Shown here: positions 12,646 through 27,050 of the stretch, in pieces
Layout of the letters: every line of letters begins with the position of its first letter
Numbering within the stretch: position 1 is the first letter of the stretch
From: Artemisia argyi
Taxonomy: Eukaryota > Streptophyta > Magnoliopsida > Asterales > Asteraceae
DNA length: 64,000 nt
Assembly: GCA_030686995.1 (NCBI GenBank)
Contig: CM060708.1
Span: 185,252,749 to 185,316,748, forward strand
Reading direction: 5' to 3'
The notes under the pieces: generated by a model
Seen by the model: the letters and a program-made list of their open reading frames with translations, nothing else
Database searches by the model: none
What the model was told of the DNA's origin: nothing
Translations under genes and position numbers: made by a program

Positions 12646-13435
12646 TTTTGAGCATATCCAAATTTTACTGTTCTAAAATCAATTCCTCAATAAACAGTGT
12701 TGGGGATAAATTTTAGTATATATATCAATTTACAATAAGATTATAGATTAAATGAAGTACCAATTTACATGCAAAATAAAGAAAAAGAAACTGAAATGAA
12801 GTTTACAAGCAGAATAAAGAAAAAGAAATTGAAAATAGAAGTCCGGTTTGCTGCGGATGCTGAGATGATGTCTATTAAATGTTAGGACAAAACATGTTTT
12901 TATTTCTTTATTTGTATCATCTCCTTAGATCTTTCTTGGCACAAGTTTATCATTTTAAGATTACACCATCTTTTACATAATTTGTTATGAACATGAAGAG
13001 TTGCTTCCTGGTGAAACAGATTAAGTTAAATTATCGGATTGGGTCACAGGTAACGTCTGACTAAGTTAAATTATCATTTTCATACCATCTGCAATGAAAG
13101 TGATTATTTTGGGGTATGATCGAATTTACTATGTATAATTTATTTTAATAGTGCAAATATCTTATTTTATATCTATCTCAACTTTGATTCATTCTTTCTC
13201 AGTGCTCTCTATTACTTATAGTCAATAAACACAAAGTTTCATACAAATCACTAATAGATGGAATACATCACTTATAATGTTTCAACTAAAACATAATAAT
13301 GCATTTTTTTATATACAAGTCATTAATATATGTAGATGTATTGTGATAATTTCATTTTTTTTTTTATCATTTGTAGGTTGTTATAATCTGTACACAAAAA
13401 AGGTGTACAAAGATGTTCCAAAAGTTATGTCGGAG
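12646..13435. other. Unassigned AT-rich sequence
   Basis: Nothing supported. No ORF of note, no terminal repeats. Confidence 0.5.
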
Positions 13436-14422
13436 CAGGGGCGGAGCCAGAAATGTTTAGTCGAAGGGGCACATTTTGTGTAAGTTTGGTTTGTTTCTTC
13501 AAAGGTTTAGTTTACGCTACAAAGTGGTGAACCAAACAAGTTATTCTTAATTTCTCCTACCTTTGTAATTGAATCTCATTGGTTATTGCTCACTTATGCT
13601 TTACATGTTCTCACTAGAAACAGTTTCATTAATTAAAATTTCATTGTTGTTTTGACAAGTTCTATTTGCTTTAGTTTATAGTTTTGATCTTTATGTTTGT
13701 ACATATTTTATATGCGCTTTTGTATGAGTGATTCTTATGCAACAAAGTCCCTTTTAACCAACTTTTATGTTTTCTATTATTTGATAAAGTGGTGCACAAT
13801 GTAAAGACACAGAATCAGTCTGAATGAACAACCATGGATTATGAACAATACTAACACATTTCCAATATTTGTATTCTTATCAACTTTTATATTCAAAAAA
13901 CTCGTGATGTTGACGGGACTAGTGGATATGAAAAAGAGCTATACTCTTTATACATTGTCTCTGATTTAGGTGTAATCTATTCAAAGGATGAACATGATGC
14001 TTATAGTTAATTAAACGGGTCTTGAAGCTAGTAGTTAATATAATAAGTTTTACTTTTCCTTATTTATGTTTACATTGTGCTACATTATTATATTCTAAAA
14101 GATTGGGTTTTCATTTAGAATCGTGAATTAGGATTGAAACTTAGAGTTTAACATTGTTGTTATTACAAAATTGATATAACATTTTCTTTTCATATTATCC
14201 AAACAAATTTTAGTTCCATTCCAACTAACCAATTGGATATTGAATACGCCTAACTTTTGACAAATCAAATCAGCTATAATACGATCCAGAAAACAAAACA
14301 ACAACGCTTAACATTATATCCAAAAAACCCGACCTGAAAACCGTACTCGGAAATTTTCTTTTTTAGTAATAACTCTAAAAAAAATGTGCATACCCTACTC
14401 GAAAATCCTGGATCCGCCGCTG
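13436..14422. mobile_element. Non-autonomous hAT-like element
   Basis: A 987-bp segment bounded by inverted ends: left CAGGGGCGGAGCCAGAAAT, right (reversed) CAGCGGCGGATCCAGGATT. Inside, both ends continue with a TCGARKRGG/GCA-type block. CAG(G/C)GGCGGA termini are typical of plant hAT non-autonomous elements. The flanking 8-mers (TGTCGGAG and GGTATGGG) are only partly alike, so the target duplication is decayed or the ends are slightly off. There is no transposase ORF. Confidence 0.75.
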
Positions 14423-16104
<1,682 letters not shown>

Positions 16105-16310
16105 TCAAACCACTTTAGCCTAGTAATTATAACGTTTGAGGTCATAGGTTCAATTTTTATTGGATGCAAATAACAGTGAAGTGGTTACATCAATATTCTA
16201 AAAAAGAAAGGTTTTATCCAGTTTGGATATGTGTAGGGATGAGTTCAAATCTCGTGGATTAATCGATCATAAGGTCAGAAACCATGGTTGCCACCGAAAA
16301 AAAAGGGGGG
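16105..16310 (+). mobile_element. Possible SINE relic
   Basis: TAGCCTAGTAA (16116) and GGTTCAA (16147) resemble the A and B boxes of a tRNA-type RNA polymerase III promoter with roughly tRNA-like spacing. ATTGGATGCAAA follows, as in plant SINE text I recall. No clear 3' tail or TSD. A long purine and G tract (about 16299-16326) follows. Confidence 0.3.
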
Positions 16311-16326
16311 AGGGGGGGGGGGGGGG

Positions 16327-16972
16327 TTGGTTAGTAATAGCTAGTTACTGGGCTTAAATTTTTACAAATTTAACATTTATCGAAGAATTAGTGACTTACA
16401 TAATAGATCTCTTAGGATTACGATGAACAAAACATGGAATTGACTTTGTATATATATACACCTCCTAAAAAATCGGTGGCCCCGAGCCTAAAGCCCTAGC
16501 TTACTTGCTTTACCCTTGAGCCACTTAAACCTCTCTGACCAAGGTTTCCCCAACTATTTTCTTTAGCATTCTTAGTAGTCTTTATCGTTTGATATAGGAT
16601 ACATGTTACCCCTCTTAGCAATAGGCGCTAATTAGTCCATGTTCAATTACCCCATTTTGTGTGTGTTTAGTGTTTACGGCATGACTTTTTCATTCCGTCA
16701 TTTACAAGCTCGACTCCTGGCTAATATGTCAAGCAGGATGAAGTCATCCCCTCTAGGCTCTAGCATATCTGATATCTCATCCCTTACCCGAATAAGTAGC
16801 AGCGATTAAAATGTGCAAGTGAGGCAGTCGCACAAGGCCATTATTTATGAGGGGCATCCGATTTATTATGTGTAGATTATTATTTATACATGTCTAACTT
16901 GAAATTTTATAGCCCTTTTTAAATATTATATGAGAGGAGCTCGATTTAGTATATATATCCATTAGTATTTAC
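16327..16972. other. Unassigned sequence
   Basis: No gene or element boundary found. The 16,465-16,870 part is less AT-rich than its surroundings and may be an old repeat. Confidence 0.45.
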
Positions 16973-17435
16973 CAGTGTTTTAAAAGGCGCGCCAAGGCGC
17001 CGCCAAGGCGCGAGGCGTGGCCTCGACGCCACGAAATGGACCAAGGCGTGAGGTCTAGGCGTCGTGTGAAAAGGCGTGGAATAAGGCGCGAAAAGGCGTG
17101 CAAAGGCGCGCCTTTTGGTAAGGCGTGGCGCCATTTTTAGAAGCATTTAGGGGATTTATGGATTTGGGCTTGAATTTCAAGTATTTTGGTTATTTCTTTC
17201 TTGGGCCTCGTAATTTCAAAACTTAATTCCTACTTGGGCCTGGCTATTTAAGATTTGGGCTTTAGTATTTGAAATTGCTCTTATAAAATGATATAAAATT
17301 ATAAATACATAAATTTATAAATATTTTGTTGCCGCCTTAAGCACGCCTTAAGAAACGCCAAGGCCTCGCAAAGGCGCGTAAGGCTTGAGGCGTGGCTATG
17401 CCGCCACGCCACGCCTCACGCCATTTAGAACATTG
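16973..17435. mobile_element. GC-rich hAT-type MITE
   Basis: A 463-bp element with 17-bp inverted ends (left CAGTGTTTTAAAAGGCG; right reversed CAATGTTCTAAATGGCG). It is flanked by a perfect 8-bp duplication GTATTTAC (16965-16972 and 17436-17443). Both arms are filled with AAGGCG/GGCGTG repeats, strikingly GC-rich against an AT-rich background, while the centre (about 17150-17330) is AT-rich. The 8-bp TSD places it in hAT. No ORF of its own. Confidence 0.85.
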
Positions 17436-17481
17436 GTATTTACACATGTCTAAGCGTATTATGTTTCAAAATTTTCATAAT

Positions 17482-17678
17482 CAGAGACGGAGCCAAGACC
17501 AAATATGACCGGGTGCACAAAATCTTTTGAACCATAAGACTAGAAACGCATTTCTAAGGACCGGGTGCATTTAAGATGCATTTAGGAAAAATTGGCGTTT
17601 TTTTTCAAAATTAACACTACATACAAAAAATCCATGGGGTTCACGTGCACCCGCGAGAACCCCCTAGCTCCATCCCTG
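17482..17678. mobile_element. Short hAT MITE with perfect 8-bp TSD
   Basis: A 197-bp element beginning CAGAGACGGAGCCAAGACC and ending (reversed) CAGGGATGGAGCTAGGGGG. The flanks are TTCATAAT at 17474-17481 and again at 17679-17686. The ends resemble those of the larger element at 13436-14422, so the two may share a transposase source. Confidence 0.9.
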
Positions 17679-17686
17679 TTCATAAT

Positions 17687-18884
17687 AGTTAAGCTTTTCG
17701 TAATTTACGAGGCCTCATTCGTAATTTTGCACCAGGCCACCCAAATCAATGAGACGGCCCTGACCCGAATCATTATGGGTATCTAAGTGGACTCTTTGTA
17801 TTACGGCTAATAATATCCCCTCTAACCTTGTTAATTTGCCTTTCGTCTATGCAAGCGTGATGGAGCTTGTGACCCGAGCGCAGTGTCACTGTAAGATCGA
17901 GAGCAGTCACTTCTGATCTCAAAGTCATGTTTTCATCAATTAGTGAGTTGGTGGTTAGACTATCGCTAGTCATAAGGGATGGAAAATGCTTCTAATGAAC
18001 ACCTAACATTCAAAAAGCATCAAATGATAAAAAGGTTAGGCTTTTGTCTTAAAACTTTGCAACATGGGAAACCTTTACAGTCTATCTAAATAAGGAGCAG
18101 TTGTTAACTTGTTAATGATTAACGAAGTTTCATAACAAATTAGATAATACAGGATGTTAAGCCAAGCTTATTTATTATCTTAAAAGCAAATTTGTTTTAT
18201 TTGGCTCTGAGAAACAGTTATAACAACTCGATTCCCACCATAAGCTATTACGTTCCTAATATAAACACATATAAGCAGTCGCACTTAAATGCTTGCCTTT
18301 TTTTTTTTTTTTTTTAATGTGATTTTATATATATACATGTACGCCAATATTTTCTATGTTTGCAAAAACTCCAAAACACACAGCCGAAAGCAATTTTAAA
18401 ACGTAACATGGAAATGCAATTACCTATAACGAGTTGGATCAATCCTCCACGTTTAGTTCTTGTCGAAACAAATACCTCATTTAGTAATACTTTCTACTTT
18501 GGTCTTTTTGTTACAACTTTCGCCAACACAAACACATTTACGATTTTTGTTCTGTAGTAACAAATTAAATTGAAGATTCATGCTACAAGCAAGCTACGGT
18601 ACAAAGCTTCTATTTTCCATGAAAAAAGTAGCAGAGGTGTAAATGAGCCGAGCCAGAACTTGACAACGCCCTTGTTTAGCAACGGAGAAGCTCAAACATG
18701 GCTCGTTTCGAGCATTAATTTGTAATGCTTGAGCATGGCTAGTGTGTAATTCCAAACGCTCGAACTTGGGCTGGACACGTTATTATATTCATTTTTGCGC
18801 TTTTGCAACAGCCAAAGTATGAAATACATCATCGCAATGTATTTTTAATTAATGTAATTTAATGAAAATAAACTTATATAAATA
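17687..18884. other. Unassigned sequence
   Basis: No supported gene. A minus-strand open frame of 66 codons (17773-17973) is unrecognised. A poly-T tract of about 17 bases lies near 18300. Nothing else stands out. Confidence 0.45.
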
Positions 18885-19121
18885 TACCAAAAGATCCATT
18901 TAGAACCAATTTTTATCATAAAACCAATCAAGCAATCTTAATCACTCATTTTTTTTTATCAAAATAATTAAAAAAAAATTTTCACCCTTTTTTTTTTTAA
19001 AATTAAATATCTTGCAAACCGTAAATCATTAGGCGAAAAAAAAAATTACCATCGCTACGAGAATTAAATTATCTTTCTATAGACATGCATTGTTATATAT
19101 ACTTTCGACAAACTTTTTTTT

Positions 19122-19154
<33 letters not shown>

Positions 19155-19500
19155 CAAAATTTCCGACCAGAAAAATCATATATGATTTGTAAAAATCATA
19201 TGTGATTCGTTACAATCAAATCATATGTGATTTTTACAAATCATATATGATTTTTCTAGGTGGAAATTTATGAAAAAAGTTCGTCGAAAAAAAAAGTTCG
19301 TCGAAAGTATATAACAATGCATATCTACAGAAAGATAATTTAATTCTCGTCGCGATTATTTTTATTTTTTTTATTATTTTTTTTTAGCTTGATGATTTAC
19401 CGTTTGCAAGATATGTTGTTAAAAAAAATAGAAAATAAAAATAGATGGCTATGATTGGTTCATTAATTTTATGACAAATATGATTTTTATATTGATCTTA
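18885..19500. repeat. Long foldback (inverted repeat of about 300 bp per arm)
   Basis: The left arm (about 18890-19200) and right arm (about 19215-19498) are inverted copies with a short spacer near 19201-19212. Matching blocks from the centre outward: AAATCATATATGATTT/AAATCATATGTGATTT; TATATACTTTCGACAAACTT against AAGTTCGTCGAAAGTATATA; ATTAAATTATCTTTCTRTAG; CGGTTTGCAAGATAT; and AACCAATTTTTATCATAAA. T and A runs interrupt the arms. It is most likely a MITE-like foldback element. The outer ends and TSD were not resolved. Confidence 0.8.
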
Positions 19501-22026
19501 TCTCATATAAATATCCACATTTGAGAGAATTTCATTTATATTTCTAAAAAACTTAATATTATGTCGATATCTGTAAAACCTCGCAAAAATCCATATAATT
19601 AAAAACGTTTAATTATATATTAATCACTGTCATTATTTTAATCACCATTTTTACAGGAAAATTTGAAATTTTCTTATTATATTAAATGGTCACGATTACG
19701 ATATTGCAAAATTCACCAAACGACAAAACAAGCTCTCGACACGTTTAACAAAATATTAAAAACTTACTAATCCTAATTAGTAACTAATTACAACCAATCG
19801 GGCCTTAATATCATCTCAGCCCAACCCACACGACAAACACTATTCATCAGGCCCAAATACAAAAGCCCAACACTTCCCTTTTTATTCCAAATCAGTCGAC
19901 TAGACACCCTCCAAAACGACTCTTGTTCTCTCGATTTTTACACACGACTTATATATATTTTTGTACTACCTCATTCTTCACCTTGCTGACTATTAGTGTG
20001 ACAAAGCTCAAGTCCATAGGTCAAGTTTTGCTATGAATTTAGGAGGCAAAGTGTTCCACCCAAAACCAACTATTCAATATATATAAAAACTTCAAAACTC
20101 AACCGTTTCGACTCTAGTTTATTTCTATAAGTTCCTAACAATATTTCAATCATCATTTCATGTTCCTAATCAAGTTTCATTAGCTATAGACCAAGTGTTA
20201 CATGATTTTGTAAATCGTGTATATATATAAATGATGGTCGACATATCCCATGACTCACAAAGACATACTCCATGTTTCTAGCTCTCTCAAAATGTTATAA
20301 TATGTTAAAAATCAATCAAGAATTCTATCTCACTTACATGTAATAGTATTTCATGTTTCCTTGAAATTTTTGCATCGTACGGGTTCCAAAATTCTTTCTA
20401 TATGTATTGTTTCTTCCTCACCTTATTTTTCCATTCAATACACTCATTAAATAATTCTCACAACTCTCATTCTCTCATAAAAACATCTCTACGAAGCCAG
20501 AAGAAGTCATTTGCTTATTTGGAAACTATCGAAGAAAACGAGTTACATATTTAAATCGTGACTTGGGTTATAAACAAGCGTGTGTATTTTCTTGGTGTTC
20601 CATACGTTCCACTCGAATCCTTACCACCTTTGAAGGTGTAGTAAGTTGCCCACAACCTCATTTCAATTCCATTTCATTTCATACGTTACATACTTTAACC
20701 ATGCATCATATTTTAATACTACTCGAACGTATATTATTTCACTTATTTATTTACGTATACATATTCATGTAGTACACTAAACGTGACTAGCCTCTATCTT
20801 GGAAGACCTAGGAGTCACGATACACACTCATTTCACTTTTACTTTCACGCTACATGCATCAATCGAACCTATTTTGAATCATGTTAGAATCGGGTATGAA
20901 AGCTCCAAACACTTATAAAATATTATTAAGTCTTTTGAATATATAAAAATGTTTCATGTAACCATATAAACGATCGTATATATTAAAATTTTATTTAACG
21001 AGCATAATATATTTTAACACTACCTATTAGACCACCCAGCTATCTATCAATTTCATTTAGATAACTTGTAAAAATACTCACATCTCGACACTCAAATTTA
21101 GCCAATTTGATCGACAATTATAAGGTTTTCAGAATTTTATTTTTATCTAAAAACTTAATATTTTCGGTTTGGGCTTATTCAAAGCCCAACAAGAGATAAC
21201 GATCCATCTGTCCACCAGACCCAAAAGATACATTTTTAGAATCACAAAAGTAGCCCAAGTCCAGGCCCAAAACTATTTTCATGCCCTCGCCTCGCTATTT
21301 CTTAACGGGCCTTTATTTTGGTTCTTTAAGGCCCAATTACAAAAAAAAAATAAGTTTTTTTAGCAAATAAGCCGTTGAAATAAGCTTGTTATCAATTAAA
21401 TAAGCTTCGGAAATTTTATTAGAAATTTTCTCATAATTTTTGTACATTTGGACTAAAAATGTAACGCGACGACACCTTCAGGGACTAAAACTGCCAAACT
21501 ATTAAAACTAAGGACTAGAACAGTAAAAAAAGAAATTATAGGTTATAAAATGACAACTTATCATTTACCAAGCTCAGAATTTGTTATTGGACAAATTAGA
21601 GGACTATAGATGTAAATTTTATATATAAAGGACTAACGGTGTAACGCTAACGCCGTTAGTATAAAAAGTGTAAAAACTGGAAAAGGACAAGGACCAACAT
21701 ATTATATTTGACATTCTTATTTTATTTTCTATTTTACGTCACCCATCACGTCATATGCATTTTTATTACATTTTATTTATATATTAGTTATTTTTATGTT
21801 AATAATATATATAACGACTTTTTAACTAATTATCATTACGTATTATTATCATCATGGTTAAAAAGGAAAAACTTTAGAAATAATAGCATATCACGTCATA
21901 CTATTATAAACATAATAATTCCATTCGCATATCATTTTTTCATCTTAACGATTTATCGTTATTCGTTTACCAAATAGTATTTGGCTAGATTCTCAGATAA
22001 ATTTATTTATCAGGTTCCGTATCAAA
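19501..22026. other. AT-rich region, probably including LTR sequence
   Basis: No gene supported. The right end (GGTTCCGTATCAAAGACATT) continues directly into 28606 once the 22,032-28,600 element is removed, so at least its right part belongs to the LTR of the chromovirus-like element at 28,606. I could not place the LTR start. A leader-like stretch lies near 20,400-20,650, and CTAACGG/CCGTTAG form a short inverted repeat near 21,632-21,660. Confidence 0.5.
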
Positions 22027-22031
22027 GACAT

Positions 22032-23555
22032 TGATGCGTGGGAATTGCACCAGGCTTTACCTCTCGAGGGATCTCGAGAAGCTTACAACCCCCACCAGGC
22101 AGTGTACCTGATCGTTGTAGTATAGTATAGTGACAAGTACCGGGGGATTGATCGTTCAACTCAGGAATAGTGTCGTTAGGATTGAAATTAATCTAGCTAG
22201 GTCTAAAGGTGAAGGATGATTCTTTTTGTATCTTTATATTTTATGAAAAGCAAGTAAAAATCTCGGGTATTGGAAGGAAGGGCGGAATTAGTTGCTAATC
22301 AACTAACCCAAAAGCTACTAATTAAACTAATTAACAAGAAAAGTAAACTAGGGTTCTACAAGATAAGTGAAGCATGTCTACCTATGATATGTTACTCCTT
22401 GCTAGCTATCCAATTCTACCTATTGAATTGTCACACCTTGCTTTAATTGACGGGTTGTATTCCTTAATACCATTCTTGGGGTGACGTACTTACTTCCCCA
22501 ATCCTATAAGCTCCTACTTCACTCCTATGTCGAGCCGACTAATAAGCTCCTAACATGGGATCACTAGAATTCGCTCATGCATTAAATACAACCATAAAAA
22601 CCTAGTACACATCGGTTCATGTTTCTTAATACGTTCAAGCATGTTACCCTATGGAAGTCTGCCAGTTTTCTTAAGCCTAACATTTAATACAATCAACCAA
22701 ATAAGAGACAATAGGAATCAAGAATTATAAGCTAAACCAATTAGATCTATCAAAGTGTCACGCCCTAATTGATGAAGATAGACACAAACATCAACAAGGA
22801 ATCAATAAGATCTAATTAATTATATACAAGTTTCACATAAACATAAGTAGACACAAGATGAATTAGCAAAACATAATCAAAGAAGGACAATCAACAATAA
22901 TAATGAAAGACATAATTGAGATAGAATCATCAAACAAATTCATGTTGTTTATGGAGTGATTGAAACCCTCTAAGTTGCTGGAAAAACACCTACCTAAACC
23001 CAGGAATCGACCTTAGGGTTTAGGGCTTACAAAAATTGAAGTTATGATGTTATATTTATAGGCTAATTTTCTGTCGGCCCATCTTGACGGCGTCAGCCCA
23101 TTACTCTTTACGGTGCCATGACCATTTTTTCACCAAATTGTAGATCTCTTCGTCCTCTTCGCGTGGGATTTTGAATCACCTAAATCCGAGTTCGTATGCA
23201 AAAGTTATGACCAAAACAATATCAGCTACTCCGTGCGCAAGTTTTGACAAGTTAACACGTTACGGCCTTGGGTGCCGCCGTCACGTTTCTTCTGGATCGT
23301 CACCACTTTTACTCTTGACGGCGTCATCAAAATGCTCTTGACGCCATCAGGTACTGTTCCCAGCAAGGAAAATTAAGACTTTGCCGTTTTCTTCACTTTT
23401 ATGCTCCAAAAACGTCCAAAATGCTTCCTTTTCCAGAATTCACTCCAAAAGTACCTAAAATCACAAAAGGAACGATTTAGGGCAATATTTGATCAAATAA
23501 ATTCAATTCCGAGTTTAAATGACCCCCTAAAAATGGTTCATTTTTCGCCTCATCA
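22032..23555 (-). repeat. 3' LTR of the pol-less element
   Basis: 1,524 bp, ends TGATGCGTGGG and GCCTCATCA. On the minus strand it carries a TATA box (TATAAATATAA, about 23050-23060), with TGACGGCGTCA palindromes upstream at 23085-23095 and 23316-23326 and a variant, TGACGCCATCA, at 23339-23349. Confidence 0.93.
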
Positions 23556-23558
23556 TAT

Positions 23559-23570
23559 ACCCTTACACTT
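23559..23570 (-). other. Polypurine-tract candidate of the pol-less element
   Basis: The minus strand reads AAGTGTAAGGGT just before the 3' LTR, in the expected position for plus-strand priming. Near-identical AAGTGTAAGGGG motifs recur inside at 24215-24226, 25130-25141 and 25771-25782. Confidence 0.55.
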
Positions 23571-25551
23571 GAGATTTGCTTGTCCTCAAGCAAATGCGCT
23601 TTTATTCTAATCAAAATACAAGTTAGGGGTTATTTAACACTAATATAAAAGTAATTACAACAAATAATCGTTCCACTAAAGACCAAAGACAAGCACGGAG
23701 GTCATACACTAGCACCTCACAAATAGTGTTTAGATACTCACATCTCTCGGGTGTAATAAAGTATATAACACAATATGGAAATGGAAAATATCTCTCACTA
23801 CCTGTCATAGCAAAATAGATTACCATAGGCTTGGGAAAGGAACAAACCTCCACCACATGGTGTAAGCACCTAGGATAAACTATCAAAGAGGTCTTTTAAA
23901 GGGTTGTAACGTTAGGTGTAGGGATATGGAATACACTGCTTTGTTGGATATAGGCAGTTTTTACTGGTGGCGAGTTAACAATCTTGGTTAATTACATGTA
24001 CAATGTGGCGTTGCTAAGCCAAGACTAGACTCGACTTAAGCTAATAAATGAAAAAATAACAAAAACATAAAATGAACATATAATAAAATGGGATGGTAGT
24101 CCGTATGTTTTTTTTTCTATTTTTTTTTCTTTTATTTTTCTTGATTTTTTCGATTTTTTTTTCATACACTCTTACCCTACCATCTAAAATAATACATCAT
24201 AGGGAATGAACATTCCCCTTACACTTGAATTTTTACATACTTTACAATAAACTAATCTAATGACTCGAATTAAGAAAATCAAAACACTTGGAGTACTTTT
24301 AAGATTAACGTACATATGGGGGTAGTAAATGATGTTCTTCCCCATTACTCCATAACACAAGTACTTTACCCATGAGTCACAATCATCCCAAAACAATATG
24401 TACAAGGATATAACTCGACTTAGCAACCATGTAATCAATTAGATAATTAACTTAGGGTTTAACAAATAATAATATTGCACTAAAGATGAGTGCATACACG
24501 GAAGGCTAAGGCGATTTGGGTGTACATTTAAGTGGGGTGTAACAAATTCTTCCTTTAAGTAAGATGCTTAAAGTTAGAAACGAAAAGATAGGCTCGGAGG
24601 GGTGTACTAGGGGTTTCGTGTACTAAAAATGAGTACAACGCTAAGGGTGTGGGAAAAATTAATTAACTTAACTAGCCAAGTAATATGACTTAAATGGTCA
24701 AGTAATTATGATACGGGTTTAACACAAGGGTGATCCTAATGCCTCTTATCATGTAGTAAATCCTACTACACGAATGTAGTCTCACTAGCGGTCTCGGGAT
24801 GCATCACTAACGCAAGTTCTAGAATCTAAATGCTACCGGTACACTTATAAGCACTAATAATAAATGCTTTTCCTATCAAATCTAAAGGCGAACCTCACAT
24901 ATTTGGGTGAAAAATTTTTCTGAATGGTACGGTTTTGTGCTAGTCATGCAATCTCCTATCCATGAGACGCTTGCTATGGCTAAAGTTTCACTCCTAAATG
25001 TTGTAAAGATTTTTAAATTTGGCGCTAAAATTGCACTAACAAGTATTTCTCATAGTTTTATTACACATCTACCATCAAACAAACAAACTCAAGCGAAAGT
25101 GTATCTGTAAGGTATCATCATTTTACCCTCCCCTTACACTTAGGATGAACATTATCCCCAATGTTCAATTAAAGATTGTAAAAGTAAAACAGGTAAAAGT
25201 ATGAAATCAAATACTCCACTGATTCACTCGATATAGATAGTATAGTAACAAGGTTAGATCTTCCTCCAAGAAAATGAACAATCAAAGCTTCCCTTCCAGA
25301 ATATAAATCATCTTCTTTTCATACATAACCTGTTAAACCTGAGAAAACAATCACAAAAACCCAAAGCATCAATCCGAACAAAGAAAACTCATAACTAGAT
25401 GTAATTCCAGACTTAGGAATAAAAACAAAACAATTAAAGCTTGTGGAATGAATGTTTGCAGATTTCCTGGAGTTTATAAAACTAAAGAATCAACAAAAAC
25501 TTTAAGAGTCCGGTATAAACAAAACTAGCAAAATTTCCAGAATTTTACACA

Positions 25552-25585
25552 TGACGCCGTCAGGAATTAATTCCTGACGCCGTCA
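25552..25585. repeat. Palindrome flanked by TGACGCCGTCA motifs
   Basis: TGACGCCGTCA occurs at 25552-25562 and 25575-25585. Between and overlapping them lies the perfect 16-bp palindrome CAGGAATTAATTCCTG (25561-25576). The same 11-mer family occurs in the LTRs of this element. Confidence 0.85.
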
Positions 25586-26008
25586 GAAGTGACCTGCAGA
25601 AATCTTTACGTTAAGTTTCCGGAAAATTTCTGGAAAAACTTACGTCCTACTTCCTGGAAAATCCTGCAAAACATCATTATGACTCGATACAAGCATTTGA
25701 CTCTATACATGTTCATTTAATATTGTTGTGGATCATGCTCAATTTCGTTCTTATAAACAAATATGGGTCTCCCCTTACACTTAGCTTTTGCAAAATACCT
25801 TTATATGTAATTAAGACAAAGTTAAAAACAAAATAAAGCATTTTCACAATTTACTTTGAAACATGAGCCACAAACAACAAAAATAAAACATGCATACGGA
25901 AACAAATAAAATCAAATAAACAAATAAACAAACAAATAAATAAATAAAGCTTGGGTTGCCTCCCAAGAAGCGCTTGTTTTTGTTCGAGTCACGAGCCTGA
26001 CTCTACCC

Positions 26009-26911
26009 TTATTTAACAGAAATAGGGGAGGTTTTCCCTACACTTTGAATTAAGTGCGGGTGGAAGTAGCGATACACACCCTTAGGGTGGAAATATGTCA
26101 CGTGAGGTGAAGGGGGTGAGTGAATGGCTTCCTTCATCCTAAAACTACCCGGATAATATTGGTTGATGGGTGGGTCGATTCCTCTTTTGTCTCCTAGATG
26201 TATATCTAAGGATGGAAAGTTGTGTAAAGGTTGAGGTTCCGGTTCATCAACATTAGGAAATTCCCTAGAACTAGGAGTAAGGTTATCACTACAAGTATTC
26301 AAACCTATATCCTCAAGTGGTGCCTGGTCCAAGGGTTCTACCTCCATTGGAATTCCTAAAGTTTCTTCTACTTCTTCCGGGTAAGTCATGGGTGGTGTGT
26401 GTGCCTCAAATAATGGTTGAGTATTTTGTGGGCTTATGTTATTGACCTCATCATTCCATGTGTTAATATCACCTATATCCTCAACATGTGTTTTATTATA
26501 ATCTAACCCTAACATTTTCCCAAGTATCTCATGTGCTTCTCTAGGCATCTCAACTTCTATATCCGAATCATAAGGATCATCCTCAATATTCTGACTGCTA
26601 TATACAAATTGCCCAAAAGATTCATCATCTGATTCTTGAGATTCATCATCATCGATCATAAAACCTAGGTCTTTTTTATCAATGTGATCATGTTTGGCTA
26701 CATCCTCCATCACATCAAGGTAACCTATGTGTTCATCCTGTATTATGGTAGTGCCTAACCATGACATGCAGCTAGGTGGCTCATACGAAACTATCCTAGG
26801 TGAAGGCTCATATGGTGCATAAGTTTCACTAAATGAAGTATTTTGAAATCTTTGGTGTCTTAGCCGCTGAACCTTATCTTGCAATCTTAGAAGTCTAAGT
26901 GTAAAGTCCAT
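26009..26911 (-). CDS. Acidic ORF of a pol-less LTR element
   Basis: 301 codons from ATG 26911; a TTG three codons upstream also extends the frame. The function is unknown. The protein is rich in Asp, Glu, Pro and Ser with a basic N-terminus (residues about 1-25) and an aromatic, basic tail (FHPKGVYRYFHPHLIQ). No zinc knuckle, protease DTG/DSG, RT YxDD or DDE motif is present. After the stop, the text still reads as the conserved post-pol region (about SWEATQ-type) of gypsy elements. It may derive from the acidic linker between protease and RT, as in the minus-strand element at 62,934-63,949, or be an accessory ORF. It is intact, which is notable in a window where other ORFs are broken. Confidence 0.7.
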   Translation of the reverse strand: MDFTLRLLRLQDKVQRLRHQRFQNTSFSETYAPYEPSPRIVSYEPPSCMSWLGTTIIQDEHIGYLDVMEDVAKHDHIDKKDLGFMIDDDESQESDDESFGQFVYSSQNIEDDPYDSDIEVEMPREAHEILGKMLGLDYNKTHVEDIGDINTWNDEVNNISPQNTQPLFEAHTPPMTYPEEVEETLGIPMEVEPLDQAPLEDIGLNTCSDNLTPSSREFPNVDEPEPQPLHNFPSLDIHLGDKRGIDPPINQYYPGSFRMKEAIHSPPSPHVTYFHPKGVYRYFHPHLIQSVGKTSPISVK

Positions 26912-27050
26912 TTGAAGCAAATTACAAACAAAATCACAAAGAAAAGATAGACTACGAGAAAGCTACAAAATAAGAAGAAAAAAATCTCACTTGATAGGAA
27001 TCTAATGAGTAGACCCAATAAAAATCAAATTCAACCTAAACAATAACTAT

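Noticed and set aside
17773..17973. 66-codon minus-strand frame as a gene
   Set aside because: No homology recognised, no start context or splice signals, length within chance.
21457..21660. TGTAAC as the start of the chromovirus LTR
   Set aside because: Two candidate TGTAAC sites exist (about 21460 and 21640), but neither is followed by the expected CACCC and no partner LTR is in the window to compare.
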